Assembly (NCBI RefSeq): GCF_002105555.1
Contig: NZ_CP020612.1
Coordinates: forward strand, 186,001-250,000
Source: Paracoccus contaminans
GTDB taxonomy: Bacteria > Pseudomonadota > Alphaproteobacteria > Rhodobacterales > Rhodobacteraceae
Length of the DNA stretch: 64,000 bases
Reading direction: 5' to 3'
The first letter of the stretch is position 1, and every line of letters starts with the position of its first letter. A program made the translations under genes and the position numbers. Positions 8,709-16,239 of this stretch are shown here, one piece after another. The notes under the pieces were generated by a model. The model made no database searches, had not been told where the DNA came from, and saw only the letters and a program-made list of their open reading frames with translations.

Positions 8709-9595
8709 TCCGCGACAACGGGTCAGAGGCGCCCGGATCGCTGCCGCCCCTTCCGGCCGCCCAGCGCAGCGTCGCCGTGGGCGGCGTCACCTTCGGCAAT
8801 GACCGGCCACTGGTGCTGATCGCCGGTCCGTGCCAGCTGGAAACGCTGGATCACGCCCTGCGCATCGCGGATGTCCTGGCGGATGCCTGCGCCCGCGCCG
8901 GCGCCGGGTTCGTGTTCAAGGCCAGCTATGACAAGGCGAACCGCACCGCCCTGTCGGGCCGGCGCGGCGTCGGGATCGACGAGGGGCTGGCGATGCTGGC
9001 CGCGGTGCGTGAACGGTTCGGCTGCCCGGTGCTGACCGATGTTCATGACATCGACCAGGCCATGCGCGCCGCCAGCGTCGCCGACATCATCCAGATCCCC
9101 GCCTTTCTGTGCCGGCAGACCGACCTGCTGCTGGCCGCGGGGCGCAGCGGGGCGGCGGTGAACATCAAGAAGGGGCAGTTCCTTGCCCCCTGGGACATGC
9201 CCAATGTTGCGGACAAGGTCGCATCGACCGGCAACGAACGCATCCTGCTGACCGAACGCGGGGTCAGCTTCGGCTATAACACGCTGGTCACGGACATGCG
9301 GTCCCTGCCGATCATGGCGCGCACGGGCTGGCCGGTCATCATGGATGCCACCCATTCCGTCCAGCAGCCCGGCGGCCAGGGCAGCGCCTCTGGCGGGCAG
9401 CGCGAATTCGCCCCCGTGATGGCGCGCGCCGCCGTCTCGCTGGGCATCGCCGGGGTGTTCATCGAAACGCACGAGGCGCCCGACACGGCCCCCTCCGACG
9501 GCCCCAACATGATCCCGCTGGACCGGATGGCGCCCCTGATCGCCAGCCTGATGCGCTTTGATGCGCTGGCCAAGGCCGAGCCGCTGCGCGCCTAG
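8705..9595 (+). CDS. kdsA: 3-deoxy-8-phosphooctulonate synthase (KDO8P synthase)
   Basis: Condenses phosphoenolpyruvate with arabinose-5-phosphate to KDO-8-phosphate, precursor of the KDO in lipid A core and in capsule linkers. Motifs: LIAGPCQLETLD, FKASYDKANRTALSGRRG, IIQIPAFLCRQTDLL, NIKKGQFLAPWDM and MDATHSVQQPGGQG. The Cys in AGPC corresponds to the metal ligand of the metal-dependent class (Aquifex type) rather than the Asn of the E. coli type. GTG start overlapping the kpsE stop. Its place behind kpsT-kpsE suggests that KDO made here serves a capsule linker. Confidence 0.95.
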   Translation: MIRDNGSEAPGSLPPLPAAQRSVAVGGVTFGNDRPLVLIAGPCQLETLDHALRIADVLADACARAGAGFVFKASYDKANRTALSGRRGVGIDEGLAMLAAVRERFGCPVLTDVHDIDQAMRAASVADIIQIPAFLCRQTDLLLAAGRSGAAVNIKKGQFLAPWDMPNVADKVASTGNERILLTERGVSFGYNTLVTDMRSLPIMARTGWPVIMDATHSVQQPGGQGSASGGQREFAPVMARAAVSLGIAGVFIETHEAPDTAPSDGPNMIPLDRMAPLIASLMRFDALAKAEPLRA

Positions 9596-10824
9596 CCGTC
9601 CGAGCCAATGGCGCGGGCGGCGGCATCTGCCGACGCCCAAGCCCATTGAAAGTTATAGCCGCCCAGCCAGCCGGTCACGTCGACCACCTCGCCGATGAAG
9701 AACAGCCCCCGCATATGCCGTGATTGCAGCGTGCGGGCATCAAGGTCGCGGCAATCCACGCCACCGACCGTGACCTCGGCGGTGCGATAGCCTTCGGACC
9801 CGACGGGGACGACCTGCCAGCGGCTCAGCCGTTCGGCAAGGCGTGCCAGCGCCGCATCCGACTGATCAGCGATGCGCGCCTCGGCCAGGCCCATCTGGTC
9901 AAGCACGGCGCCGGCCAGCCGCGCTGGCAGCCAGCGGCCCAGCACGGTGGCAAGCCGCGCCCGCCCGCCCTCGCCTCTGGCCTGCCGCAGCAGGCCATCC
10001 AGATCGCGCCCCGGCGCGAGATCGAGGCTCAGCGCCTCGCCCGGCTGCCAGAAATTCGATATCTGCAGGATCGCCGGGCCGGACAGGCCCCGATGCGTGA
10101 ACAGCAGCGCATCGCGGAACAGGGGCGCGCGCTGGCCCTTGCGCGGCGCGGCAGCCACGCGGGCCGCTGCCTCGACCGAAACGCCGGCCAGTGCCGCGCT
10201 GTGACGCAGCTCCTGTTCGGCAAATGTCAGGGGAACCAGGCCGGGCCTGGTCGGAACGATCCGGTGGCCGGTCGCCTCGGCGATGCGGTAGCCGATGCCG
10301 CTGGCCCCCATCTTGGGGATGGATTTCCCCCCGGTGGCCACGACGACCCGGCGCGCACCGATCGGGCCGGCCGTCGTGTGGACAATGAAGGGCTCGCCCG
10401 CCGCGCCCGGCGCAACCGCCTCGACCCCGACCCCGAGCCGCAGCTGGCAGCCCCCCAGCGCCTCGGTCAGCATCGTCACGATCTGCCTTGCGCTGCCGTC
10501 GCAGAAAAGCTGCCCTTGCGTCTTTTCGTGCCAGGCGATGCCGGCACGATCCACCAGCGCAACAAAATCCTGCGGCGCAAAGCCCGCCAGCGCCGAGGCG
10601 CAAAAGCGCGGCGTCTGCGACACGAAGCGATCCGGCGCGGTCGCGATGTTGGTGAAGTTGCAGCGCCCCCCGCCCGAGATGCGGATCTTTTCACCCGGCT
10701 CGCGGCCGTGATCGAGCACGACGATGCGCCGCGCCCCGCCTGCCCCGATCAGCGCGCCCAGCCGGCCCGCACAGAAAAGCCCCGCCGCCCCAGCGCCGAG
10801 AATGACCACATCCGCTTGCTCCAT
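9592..10824 (-). CDS. NAD(P)/FAD-dependent oxidoreductase, HI0933/BaiN/RdsA family
   Basis: 410-residue flavoprotein of the HI0933 family. N-terminal FAD-binding ADVVILGAGAAGLFCAGRLG, then EKIRISGGGRCNFTN, VVVATGGKSIPKMG (second dinucleotide region) and C-terminal TGWLGGYNFQWAWASA. The family's physiological substrate in most bacteria is unknown. Its stop codon and that of kdsA overlap in a shared CTAG, so the two genes converge with no intergenic terminator. ATG start at 10824. Confidence 0.87.
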   Translation of the reverse strand: MEQADVVILGAGAAGLFCAGRLGALIGAGGARRIVVLDHGREPGEKIRISGGGRCNFTNIATAPDRFVSQTPRFCASALAGFAPQDFVALVDRAGIAWHEKTQGQLFCDGSARQIVTMLTEALGGCQLRLGVGVEAVAPGAAGEPFIVHTTAGPIGARRVVVATGGKSIPKMGASGIGYRIAEATGHRIVPTRPGLVPLTFAEQELRHSAALAGVSVEAAARVAAAPRKGQRAPLFRDALLFTHRGLSGPAILQISNFWQPGEALSLDLAPGRDLDGLLRQARGEGGRARLATVLGRWLPARLAGAVLDQMGLAEARIADQSDAALARLAERLSRWQVVPVGSEGYRTAEVTVGGVDCRDLDARTLQSRHMRGLFFIGEVVDVTGWLGGYNFQWAWASADAAARAIGSDG

Positions 10825-10878
10825 CCCTGCGCGATACAGGGGCGGCCAGGCCTGGGCAAGATTTTACCCCGATGCCTC

Positions 10879-10906
10879 TTGCAGCCCCCCGAACCCTTGG
10901 CTAAAC
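10879..10906 (+). promoter_or_regulatory. Putative promoter of tRNA-Gln
   Basis: TTGCAG (10879-10884) and CTAAAC (10901-10906) separated by 16 bases, about 12 bases before the tRNA 5' end. A fair sigma-70 match for this GC-rich genome; inference from spacing only. Confidence 0.4.
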
Positions 10907-10918
10907 ACCCCCCACTGC

Positions 10919-10993
10919 TGGGGCGTGGCCAAGTGGTAAGGCATCGGTTTTTGGTACCGTGTACCGTAGGTTCGAATCCTACCGCCCCAGCCA
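10919..10993 (+). tRNA. tRNA-Gln (anticodon TTG)
   Basis: 75 bases including encoded CCA. Acceptor TGGGGCG pairs with CGCCCCA, followed by discriminator G and CCA. The anticodon loop TTTTGGT gives TTG; the T-arm is GTAGGTTCGAATCCTAC. The 3' end from the T stem onward (10977-10993) lies within a 19-bp sequence repeated at 18375-18393, making this the attachment site of the adjacent integrated element. Confidence 0.96.
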
Positions 10994-10995
10994 GT
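10977..10995 (+). repeat. attL core (19-bp direct repeat)
   Basis: TCCTACCGCCCCAGCCAGT, covering the 3' part of the T stem, acceptor strand and CCA of tRNA-Gln plus two further bases. An exact copy is at 18375-18393. Typical of tyrosine-integrase crossover sites in tRNA 3' ends. Confidence 0.9.
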
Positions 10996-11044
10996 ATCCT
11001 GAAAATTCGTTCTGTATCAGGCTTTTGACCCCGCCCCGAGGGGG

Positions 11045-12643
11045 ATGATGACACGGCGTCAGCATAATGACACGGCGTCATCAGGTTCCGAGGCCCGCCG
11101 ACCCCGCATCACGGGGGGCGCCTTGGGCATCACGAACTACGTCTTCCGGCGCGGCCGCTTCTATGTCTGGCGGCGGCTATATCGCGGAAAGGCGGTTCAA
11201 ATCCCGCTCGCCACCGCCGACCCGTTCGAGGCCAAGCGCCTCGCCTGCGCGGCCACGGCGGCATCGCTTTTAGGTTGGAACCTCCTTGACCGGGAAACTG
11301 CCGACCTGTTGACTGTCCGGGAGGCCATCGTCCGCGCCGTTCAGCGGGAGCGGTTGGCGATTGATTACGAGAAGGCCGGAGGCGACCCGGCCCACCTACC
11401 GGAGGGCCGCGCCTTCTTCTTCTTTTTCGACCCGCCCGCCGACGCGTCTGACGAGGGGCCGGAGCCGCCCAAGAAGCCCGAGCGCCGCGCGGAGCCGCCC
11501 CCGCAGCCCCGTCGCGCGCCGGAGACGGCCCCGACACCCCGCCCGCGTCCCGCGCCTTCACGCGGGCCCTCCGCAGGCTTCTCGGCGCGGATCTCGGATG
11601 TTGTGAGCCGCATGAGCGCCACGCACGCGCGCACCGGGCGCGCCAACGCGAAGACGTTGACCCAGTTGCGCGCCATCGCGGACCTGTTCTGCGAAATCAC
11701 CGGCCTGGACGATGTGCGGGACATTCGGCAGCACCACCTCGCGCAGTTCGTTGCCACGCTTGACCACTTGCCACCTTCTTACAGGCGGAGCGCCGCCGAG
11801 CGAGAGAAGCCTATCGGCGACATCGTGGCCGAAGCGGCGGCGGCAGGCGTTTCCGTGGGCCTTTCTGTCGCAACGGTGAACCGGAACCTCGTCCACCTCG
11901 GGAAGGTGCTGAAAGCCGCCCAAGCGGAGGGCCTGCGGGTTGACTCCTCTGTCAACCCATCCCTCCTCCGCCGCTTCTCGAAGCGCGCCGCGAAGGACGA
12001 GCGCGAGGCGTTCACGCCCGAGGACGTCCGCAGCATCTTTGCGGCCCCCGTTTGGACGGGCTGTAAGAGCGCGAAACGCCGCCGTCAGCCGGGCAGCGTT
12101 GTCGTGAAGGACTGGCTTTACTGGGTGCCCCTGATCGCCGCCTACACCGGCGCGCGCCGCGAAGAGATCTGCGGGCTTGAAACGACCGACATTGACGAGG
12201 CGGAGGGCGTCCCCGTCATCCGCATCCGCCCGAACGCCCGGCGCGGCTTGAAAAACCCGCAATCCGAGCGCGTCGTGCCGGTCCACTCTCACCTCATCGA
12301 ACTCGGCTTCCTCGACTACGCGGGCGGCCAGCGCGAGGCGGGCCGCACCGACCTCTTCCACGACCTCCGGCGCAAGAGCGCCAAGTCCCAGATTGGCGAC
12401 TCGATGGACTACCTGTGGCGCAACATCCAGAACGACCGCCTCGGCCCGCAGCCACGGAAGACCTTCCACTCCTTCCGGCACTACGCCGTTCAAGGGCTGC
12501 GCGCGGAGTCCGAGATTGAGAAGCATATCCGCGCGGAGTTGTTCGGCCACCTTGTGGGCGACATCGAGGACGACCGATACGGAGGGCGCGCGCCAGTCCT
12601 GACACTCCGCGCGGCCGTGGAGGCCCTGCCGCGCGTCTTTTGA
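11045..12643 (+). CDS. Tyrosine recombinase/integrase of the tRNA-Gln element
   Basis: 532 residues. The C-terminal catalytic domain shows the first Arg in TGARREEICGL (about residue 368), HSFRHYAVQGLR (HxxR box, about 475) and the nucleophile Tyr in DIEDDRYGG (about 511). The N-terminal part contains an AP2-like or arm-binding region and a Pro/Arg-rich linker (about residues 130-180), followed by a SAM-like core-binding segment. It begins 50 bases inside attL and reads away from the tRNA, as expected for the integrase that inserted this element. An in-frame ATG at 11048 is an equally possible start. Confidence 0.92.
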   Translation: MMTRRQHNDTASSGSEARRPRITGGALGITNYVFRRGRFYVWRRLYRGKAVQIPLATADPFEAKRLACAATAASLLGWNLLDRETADLLTVREAIVRAVQRERLAIDYEKAGGDPAHLPEGRAFFFFFDPPADASDEGPEPPKKPERRAEPPPQPRRAPETAPTPRPRPAPSRGPSAGFSARISDVVSRMSATHARTGRANAKTLTQLRAIADLFCEITGLDDVRDIRQHHLAQFVATLDHLPPSYRRSAAEREKPIGDIVAEAAAAGVSVGLSVATVNRNLVHLGKVLKAAQAEGLRVDSSVNPSLLRRFSKRAAKDEREAFTPEDVRSIFAAPVWTGCKSAKRRRQPGSVVVKDWLYWVPLIAAYTGARREEICGLETTDIDEAEGVPVIRIRPNARRGLKNPQSERVVPVHSHLIELGFLDYAGGQREAGRTDLFHDLRRKSAKSQIGDSMDYLWRNIQNDRLGPQPRKTFHSFRHYAVQGLRAESEIEKHIRAELFGHLVGDIEDDRYGGRAPVLTLRAAVEALPRVF

Positions 12644-12694
12644 AGCGGCCTTCCTTGAAGCCATCTTCTCTATGTTATGAATCATCACAGATTT

Positions 12695-12711
12695 GAACAC
12701 ACGGTGTGTTC
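12695..12711. promoter_or_regulatory. Perfect 17-bp palindrome downstream of integrase
   Basis: GAACACAC-G-GTGTGTTC, perfect 8-base arms with a single central base, in an AT-rich patch 52 bases after the integrase stop. Could be an operator for a dimeric regulator or a terminator stem without a T tract. Confidence 0.5.
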
Positions 12712-12767
12712 ATTTTCGACCCCTAATATTACTCGAAACCTTTACGGAGAATAAAACGAAGCGAGGT

Positions 12768-12783
12768 GATCGGTCGACCGATC
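12768..12783. promoter_or_regulatory. Palindrome related to the iterons
   Basis: GATCGGTCGACCGATC, a perfect 16-bp palindrome sharing the GATCGGT half-site with the iteron cluster at 13089-13158. A likely additional binding site for the same protein, about 300 bases away, allowing looping. Inference. Confidence 0.55.
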
Positions 12784-12808
12784 ATCTGTGATCGAATTTC
12801 GACACCTC

Positions 12809-12998
12809 ACCTGCCCGGCGTAGCCGGGCAGGTCCGACCGCGCAGGGGTGCGCGGTCTCGGCCACGCTCGCGTGGCCTCTTCGGCCTCTTCGCATCCGTC
12901 CGAGATGACGCCGACGCCGTAGAGGTGCTTCGGTCCCGCTGGTCCCTCTTCTTTTCTTGTGAACACGCCGTAGGCGGGGGTCCGGGGGCTTGCCCCCG
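12809..12998. other. Cluster of perfect GC-rich hairpins in the element's non-coding region
   Basis: Three perfect inverted repeats follow one another: 12809-12819/12823-12833 (11-base arms, GTA loop), 12836-12844/12849-12857 (9-base arms, GGGG loop) and 12860-12867/12870-12877 (8-base arms, TC loop). A fourth is at 12983-12989/12992-12998 (7-base arms). The 624-base gap 12644-13267 holds no convincing coding frame. With the iterons it looks like a plasmid origin region (secondary structure for priming or a single-strand origin) or a structured RNA. Confidence 0.65.
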
Positions 12999-13088
12999 CC
13001 CCTCTCGAACGGTCGCGAAGAGGCCGTGAGAGTAGACAGAGAGGGAGAAAATCTAAGTATCTGTTATAGCATCGTTTTTAGACATACG

Positions 13089-13158
13089 ACCGATCAATAG
13101 GATGATCGGTCCACCGATCAGTAGAGTGATCGGTCCACCGATCAGTAGGTTGATCGGT
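13089..13158. repeat. 24-bp palindromic iterons (candidate replication origin/Rep operator)
   Basis: The half-site TGATCGGT occurs at 13103, 13127 and 13151, and its complement ACCGATCA at 13089, 13113 and 13137. Two complete units TGATCGGTCCACCGATCA are spaced exactly 24 bases apart, flanked by half units on both sides. The array ends 109 bases before the rep start, the classic position for initiator-binding iterons or an autoregulatory operator. Confidence 0.75.
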
Positions 13159-13267
13159 GTTTTTACCGGATTCGATCACCAGAGAGAAAATTCGGATCTG
13201 CCGTGTCTTGTTCTTGACGCGAATCAGATCGGATCATAAGGGCGCCCACCCACAGGGAGGAGCGGAT

Positions 13268-13885
13268 ATGACCACAGAAGATATTTTTCTTGAAGAACAA
13301 GAAGAAGAGCGGAAAAAAGCGAAGAATCCGCACTTCACGCAGGTCTACCCCGAGGGGTGGGATGGTATGATGACGATGATGGCCGAGAACGCCAACGCCG
13401 CGCGCCTCTTCGCCTTCATTGCCAATCATATGGACCCCAACGGCGGCGTCTTGGTCGCCTCACAGAAGGTGCTGGCCGAAGCGTTGGACGTGGCTGAAAT
13501 CACCATCCGCCGCGCCAGCGCGTGGCTTGAAGAACGAAACCATCTCGTTCGGGTGCGGGTGGGAACCTCCGTATACGCTTACGCCCTCAATCCGAATGAG
13601 GTCTGGAAGAGCTTTCACGAGTCAAAGAAGTATGCGGTTTTCACGACGCGCACCCTCGTCTCCAAATCCGACGAATTCAACCGCACGGTTGACCGCCGGA
13701 TAAAGACAATGCTTAAAGAGCCGAGACAGGAAGCATTGCCGGAAATGACGGTTCAAGACTTGGGGCAAGTCCTTAAAGGCAACACGCCGAGCGTCAAGAA
13801 ACGAGCGAGAAGCGGCAAAGTCGGGGAAGCGGTCCAAACGGACGCTTTTGAAGATTATCTCACGGAAGCCATTGCGGCTGAATAG
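13268..13885 (+). CDS. Replication-initiator-like winged-helix protein (RepL-like)
   Basis: 205 residues. An acidic/Lys-rich start is followed by a central winged-helix/HTH: residues about 40-60 (AARLFAFIANHMDPNGG) and the HTH helices ASQKVLAEALDVAEITIRRA (about 65-84), then a beta-wing with LVRVRVGTSVYAYALNP. The layout is that of RepL-type plasmid initiators and related helix-turn-helix proteins. GGGAGGAG lies just upstream of the ATG. It sits downstream of the iteron array and is convergent with, and abutting, the mob gene. It could instead be only a transcription regulator; the iterons favour an initiator. Confidence 0.65.
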   Translation: MTTEDIFLEEQEEERKKAKNPHFTQVYPEGWDGMMTMMAENANAARLFAFIANHMDPNGGVLVASQKVLAEALDVAEITIRRASAWLEERNHLVRVRVGTSVYAYALNPNEVWKSFHESKKYAVFTTRTLVSKSDEFNRTVDRRIKTMLKEPRQEALPEMTVQDLGQVLKGNTPSVKKRARSGKVGEAVQTDAFEDYLTEAIAAE

Positions 13886-15220
13886 TCATAGCGACAGAGT
13901 AGACCCCGGATCTTCGGCAGGCAATGAAACCCCGATTTTCTGGGCGTCCTCCCGCGCCCGATTGAGCGCGTTGCGGGCTATCGGACCGACCCGGACAATC
14001 TCACGGCGCGCCACCTTGGCCTCCGCCCTTTCCTTCGGTGGCGTCGCAGGGCTTTGAAGCATCCGCCGCACTACGGGAATCGCTGAACGAATAGCCTTGA
14101 ACGCCATCGTCAGGTTCTCGATTTGGCGGGCGATGAATGCCCGCTTCTCATCCCGTTCTTTCTGGATAGCAGCAGCAGCGAACACCAGCGGCTCCAACTC
14201 GGGCAATCCCGGCAAGATAGCAACGCTCGCCTCCTTGTTCTTGAACCGGATTTGGTCCTCTCGACCCTTCGCATAGTGGATGCGCTCCTCTCTCATTTCA
14301 TCCACGAGCACCCGCCCGGCTTGGGCGATTTCCGCTGCGTGTTCCTGCGCGGCCTTCTCACGCGCCTCCGCTTCGGCCTGCGCCGCCTGCGCCTTGCGCG
14401 CCTTATCCTCCGCGTCGGCTCGGGCTTCCTGCGCCTTGCGCGCTTCGCCCTCCGCCTCCGCACAGGCGGCCCGCGCCTCATCGAGCGCCTGACGCGCCTC
14501 GGCGGCGTCGGCCTCCATCTGCCGCAGTCGCCATTCCTCGATAGCGAGTCGGTCCTGTGCCGGGCTCTCTTTGAACTTCCGCGCGTCCAGATTGACGCCG
14601 TTCTCACGCGCGAAGAACTCTCCGAACTCTTCTTGAAGCGCCATCCCCACGGCGCGCGGAGAAGTGATTGCCTTCGTGGTGGTGGCATCCTTCATCCGCG
14701 CCCGGATGTGGTCCTGATGCTTCCGCGCCAACTCCTCCCCGAACTTCGTCGCGCTGGTCCAGAGCGCGGGCTCACGGCGTTCCGACCGCGAGGGCTTCAT
14801 GTAGCGGGGACACGCGAACACATCGACAATGCTTTCCCCCGCTTCATCCCGGTCCAAGCGGGCGGCGAACACGGCCTGCCCGCCGTGGCTCTCGTTGATG
14901 AAGCGCACCGCCTGCTCGACCATCAGCCGCTCACGCCCGGCCCGGTCCAAGCGGGCGAACGGCGTCGGCCCGTCATCCAGCAGCACCTCCGGCGGGAACC
15001 TGACGATGTAGTGAAGCACCGGCTTCTTCGCACCCTTGTTCTGTCGCGCCCCGTCGACGTGGGCAGCGTAGAGGTCAACCAGGTCCATGCCGCCGACCAC
15101 AAGCGGATCGGCGTCCCGGATTTTCCGCTGACGACCGATCCAGTCCAAGCGTTTCCCGTGCTTCTCGGCGCGCGTCAGCCCGGCCATATCCAGCGATTCA
15201 CAACGAACGGCACCCTTCAT
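13886..15220 (-). CDS. MobV/Pre-like mobilization (plasmid recombination) protein
   Basis: 444 residues. The N-terminal 130 residues resemble the Mob/Pre relaxase fold, with LHYIVRFPPEVLLDDGP and VFAARLDRDEAGESIVDVFA (residues 117-136) in the place where MobV relaxases have their His-rich metal motif; here the histidines are missing, leaving only Asp/Glu. The middle (about 225-320) is a long Ala/Glu/Lys coiled coil. The start at 15220 has GGGAGG 9 bases upstream. It lies in the same orientation as the small gene and R-M pair upstream, with paired hairpins and the 50-bp array in its leader. The call rests on fold-like similarity and context. Confidence 0.55.
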   Translation of the reverse strand: MKGAVRCESLDMAGLTRAEKHGKRLDWIGRQRKIRDADPLVVGGMDLVDLYAAHVDGARQNKGAKKPVLHYIVRFPPEVLLDDGPTPFARLDRAGRERLMVEQAVRFINESHGGQAVFAARLDRDEAGESIVDVFACPRYMKPSRSERREPALWTSATKFGEELARKHQDHIRARMKDATTTKAITSPRAVGMALQEEFGEFFARENGVNLDARKFKESPAQDRLAIEEWRLRQMEADAAEARQALDEARAACAEAEGEARKAQEARADAEDKARKAQAAQAEAEAREKAAQEHAAEIAQAGRVLVDEMREERIHYAKGREDQIRFKNKEASVAILPGLPELEPLVFAAAAIQKERDEKRAFIARQIENLTMAFKAIRSAIPVVRRMLQSPATPPKERAEAKVARREIVRVGPIARNALNRAREDAQKIGVSLPAEDPGSTLSL

Positions 15221-15274
15221 TCTGCGGTCCTCCCGCAGCCCGGCTATGACGGGCTGAAGAAAGACAAGAGAAGT

Positions 15275-15305
15275 TTTTGGGAAACCCAAAACTCGCTTTG
15301 GGTTT
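15275..15305 (-). promoter_or_regulatory. Mutually exclusive hairpins in the mob leader (candidate oriT or attenuator)
   Basis: Stem A pairs 15275-15281 with 15285-15291 (TTTTGGG/CCCAAAA). Stem B pairs 15282-15290 with 15297-15305 (9 perfect base pairs, 6-base loop). They share the central strand and cannot form together. Located 55-85 bases upstream of the mob start, the usual place for a MobV-type oriT. Functional role inferred. Confidence 0.5.
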
Positions 15306-15343
15306 TAGGGCCCCGTCCTGACGGCCACCCCAAAACCCCACTC

Positions 15344-15694
15344 GCCCTGCCGGGGGCCTCTCCGAGGGGGCCGTCTGCCGACCGCGCCGCGGGGCCCTGC
15401 CGGGGGCCTCTCCGAGGGGGCCGTCTGCCGACCGCGCCGCGGGGCCCTGCCGGGGGCCTCTCCGAGGGGGCCGTCTGCCGACCGCGCCGCGGGGCCCTGC
15501 CGGGGGCCTCTCCGAGGGGGCCGTCTGCCGACCGCGCCGCGGGGCCCTGCCGGGGGCCTCTCCGAGGGGGCCGTCTGCCGACCGCGCCGCGGGGCCCTGC
15601 CGGGGGCCTCTCCGAGGGGCCGTCTGCCGACCGCCGCGGCCCTGCCGGGGCCTCTCCGAGGGGGCCGTCTGCCGACCGCGCCGCGGGGCCCTGC
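15344..15694. repeat. 50-bp GC-rich tandem repeat array
   Basis: A partial unit at 15344-15360 is followed by five identical 50-base units starting at 15361, 15411, 15461, 15511 and 15561, a 44-base degenerate unit at 15611 whose differences are all deletions, and a final unit at 15655-15694. Each unit contains the perfect small palindrome CCGCGCCGCGG. Because 50 is not a multiple of 3, the frames that stay open through it cycle and are not credible proteins. No unique spacers, so not CRISPR. It fills most of the gap between mob and the small gene. Confidence 0.95.
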
Positions 15695-15724
15695 GCGGCC
15701 ACGGGCTGACGCCGTGGCCGCGCA
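15692..15724 (-). terminator. Strong hairpin behind the small gene at 15730
   Basis: Perfect 13-base inverted repeat (TGCGCGGCCACGG paired with CCGTGGCCGCGCA, 7-base loop) starting 6 bases after the stop of the minus-strand gene. No T tract follows, so termination could be Rho-assisted; it might also be part of the repeat/oriT structure. Confidence 0.55.
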
Positions 15725-15729
15725 TCCTC

Positions 15730-16107
15730 TCACGCTGACGGGTCGCCGTGCGCGTGGCGCATTGCGGCGACCTCGGCCGCCGCCTCGCGCTCTGCGGCAA
15801 TCTCGGAAGCACCCTCTTGGGCTTCCTCGCGTGCCAGCCGCGCCTCCGCCCGCCTCACGCGCCAGGCGTCGAGCGTGTCCGGCGTCTTGTATCGCCGCCA
15901 GCCCGCGAACAGCGTCAGGAGCGCCGCAGCGTTCTTGTCGTCAGCGCGGCCGAGCAGGTCCCAGACGTCCGGGCTATCACCGCCCTCCGTCATTGAGACC
16001 AGCAGGCCCCGCAACCTCTCGGCGAACCCGCCGCCGAGGCTGACGGCATCCAGCAGACCCGCCGCCGCCGCCTCGTATTCGTCCCTGTTTGGAATCGTTG
16101 TCATCAT
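15730..16107 (-). CDS. Small hypothetical protein of the integrated element
   Basis: 125 residues, not recognised. N-terminal half moderately hydrophobic and helical (DEYEAAAAGLLDAVSLGGGF), with a DVWDLLGRADDKNAAALLTL segment; the C-terminal third is charged and Ala/Glu/Arg-rich (AEARLAREEAQEGASEIAAE), probably a helix or coiled coil. GGGGGAGGG lies 3 bases before the ATG at 16107, supporting that it is translated; a second ATG follows directly. Encoded between the R-M pair and mob on the same strand, so a mobilization accessory protein is conceivable, but nothing in the sequence shows it. Confidence 0.6.
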   Translation of the reverse strand: MMTTIPNRDEYEAAAAGLLDAVSLGGGFAERLRGLLVSMTEGGDSPDVWDLLGRADDKNAAALLTLFAGWRRYKTPDTLDAWRVRRAEARLAREEAQEGASEIAAEREAAAEVAAMRHAHGDPSA

Positions 16108-16239
16108 AAGCCCTCCCCCGCCTCCTGCCGTGCCGGGGCAGGAGGCAGGAAGCCTGCCCGGCACTATCGGATATGGCGCTCCCGTGAATTTTCAAGCGCC
16201 TGACGCGCCCACAACTTCATAAGGCTTGCGTCTCCGGTG

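Noticed and set aside
9724..11028. 434-residue plus-strand open frame
   Set aside because: Antisense to the clear flavoprotein gene, and runs through the tRNA.
13089..13158. CRISPR-like or transposon terminal repeats
   Set aside because: Units are 24-bp palindromes with only a few bases between them and lie upstream of a Rep-like gene, which fits iterons better.
15344..15694. CRISPR array
   Set aside because: Repeats are directly adjacent with no unique spacers, and no cas genes are nearby.
15198..15812. Long open frames on both strands through the 50-bp repeats
   Set aside because: They arise because the GC-rich unit lacks stops; the 50-base period changes frame each unit, composition is Arg/Gly/Pro low complexity, and no ribosome site is present.
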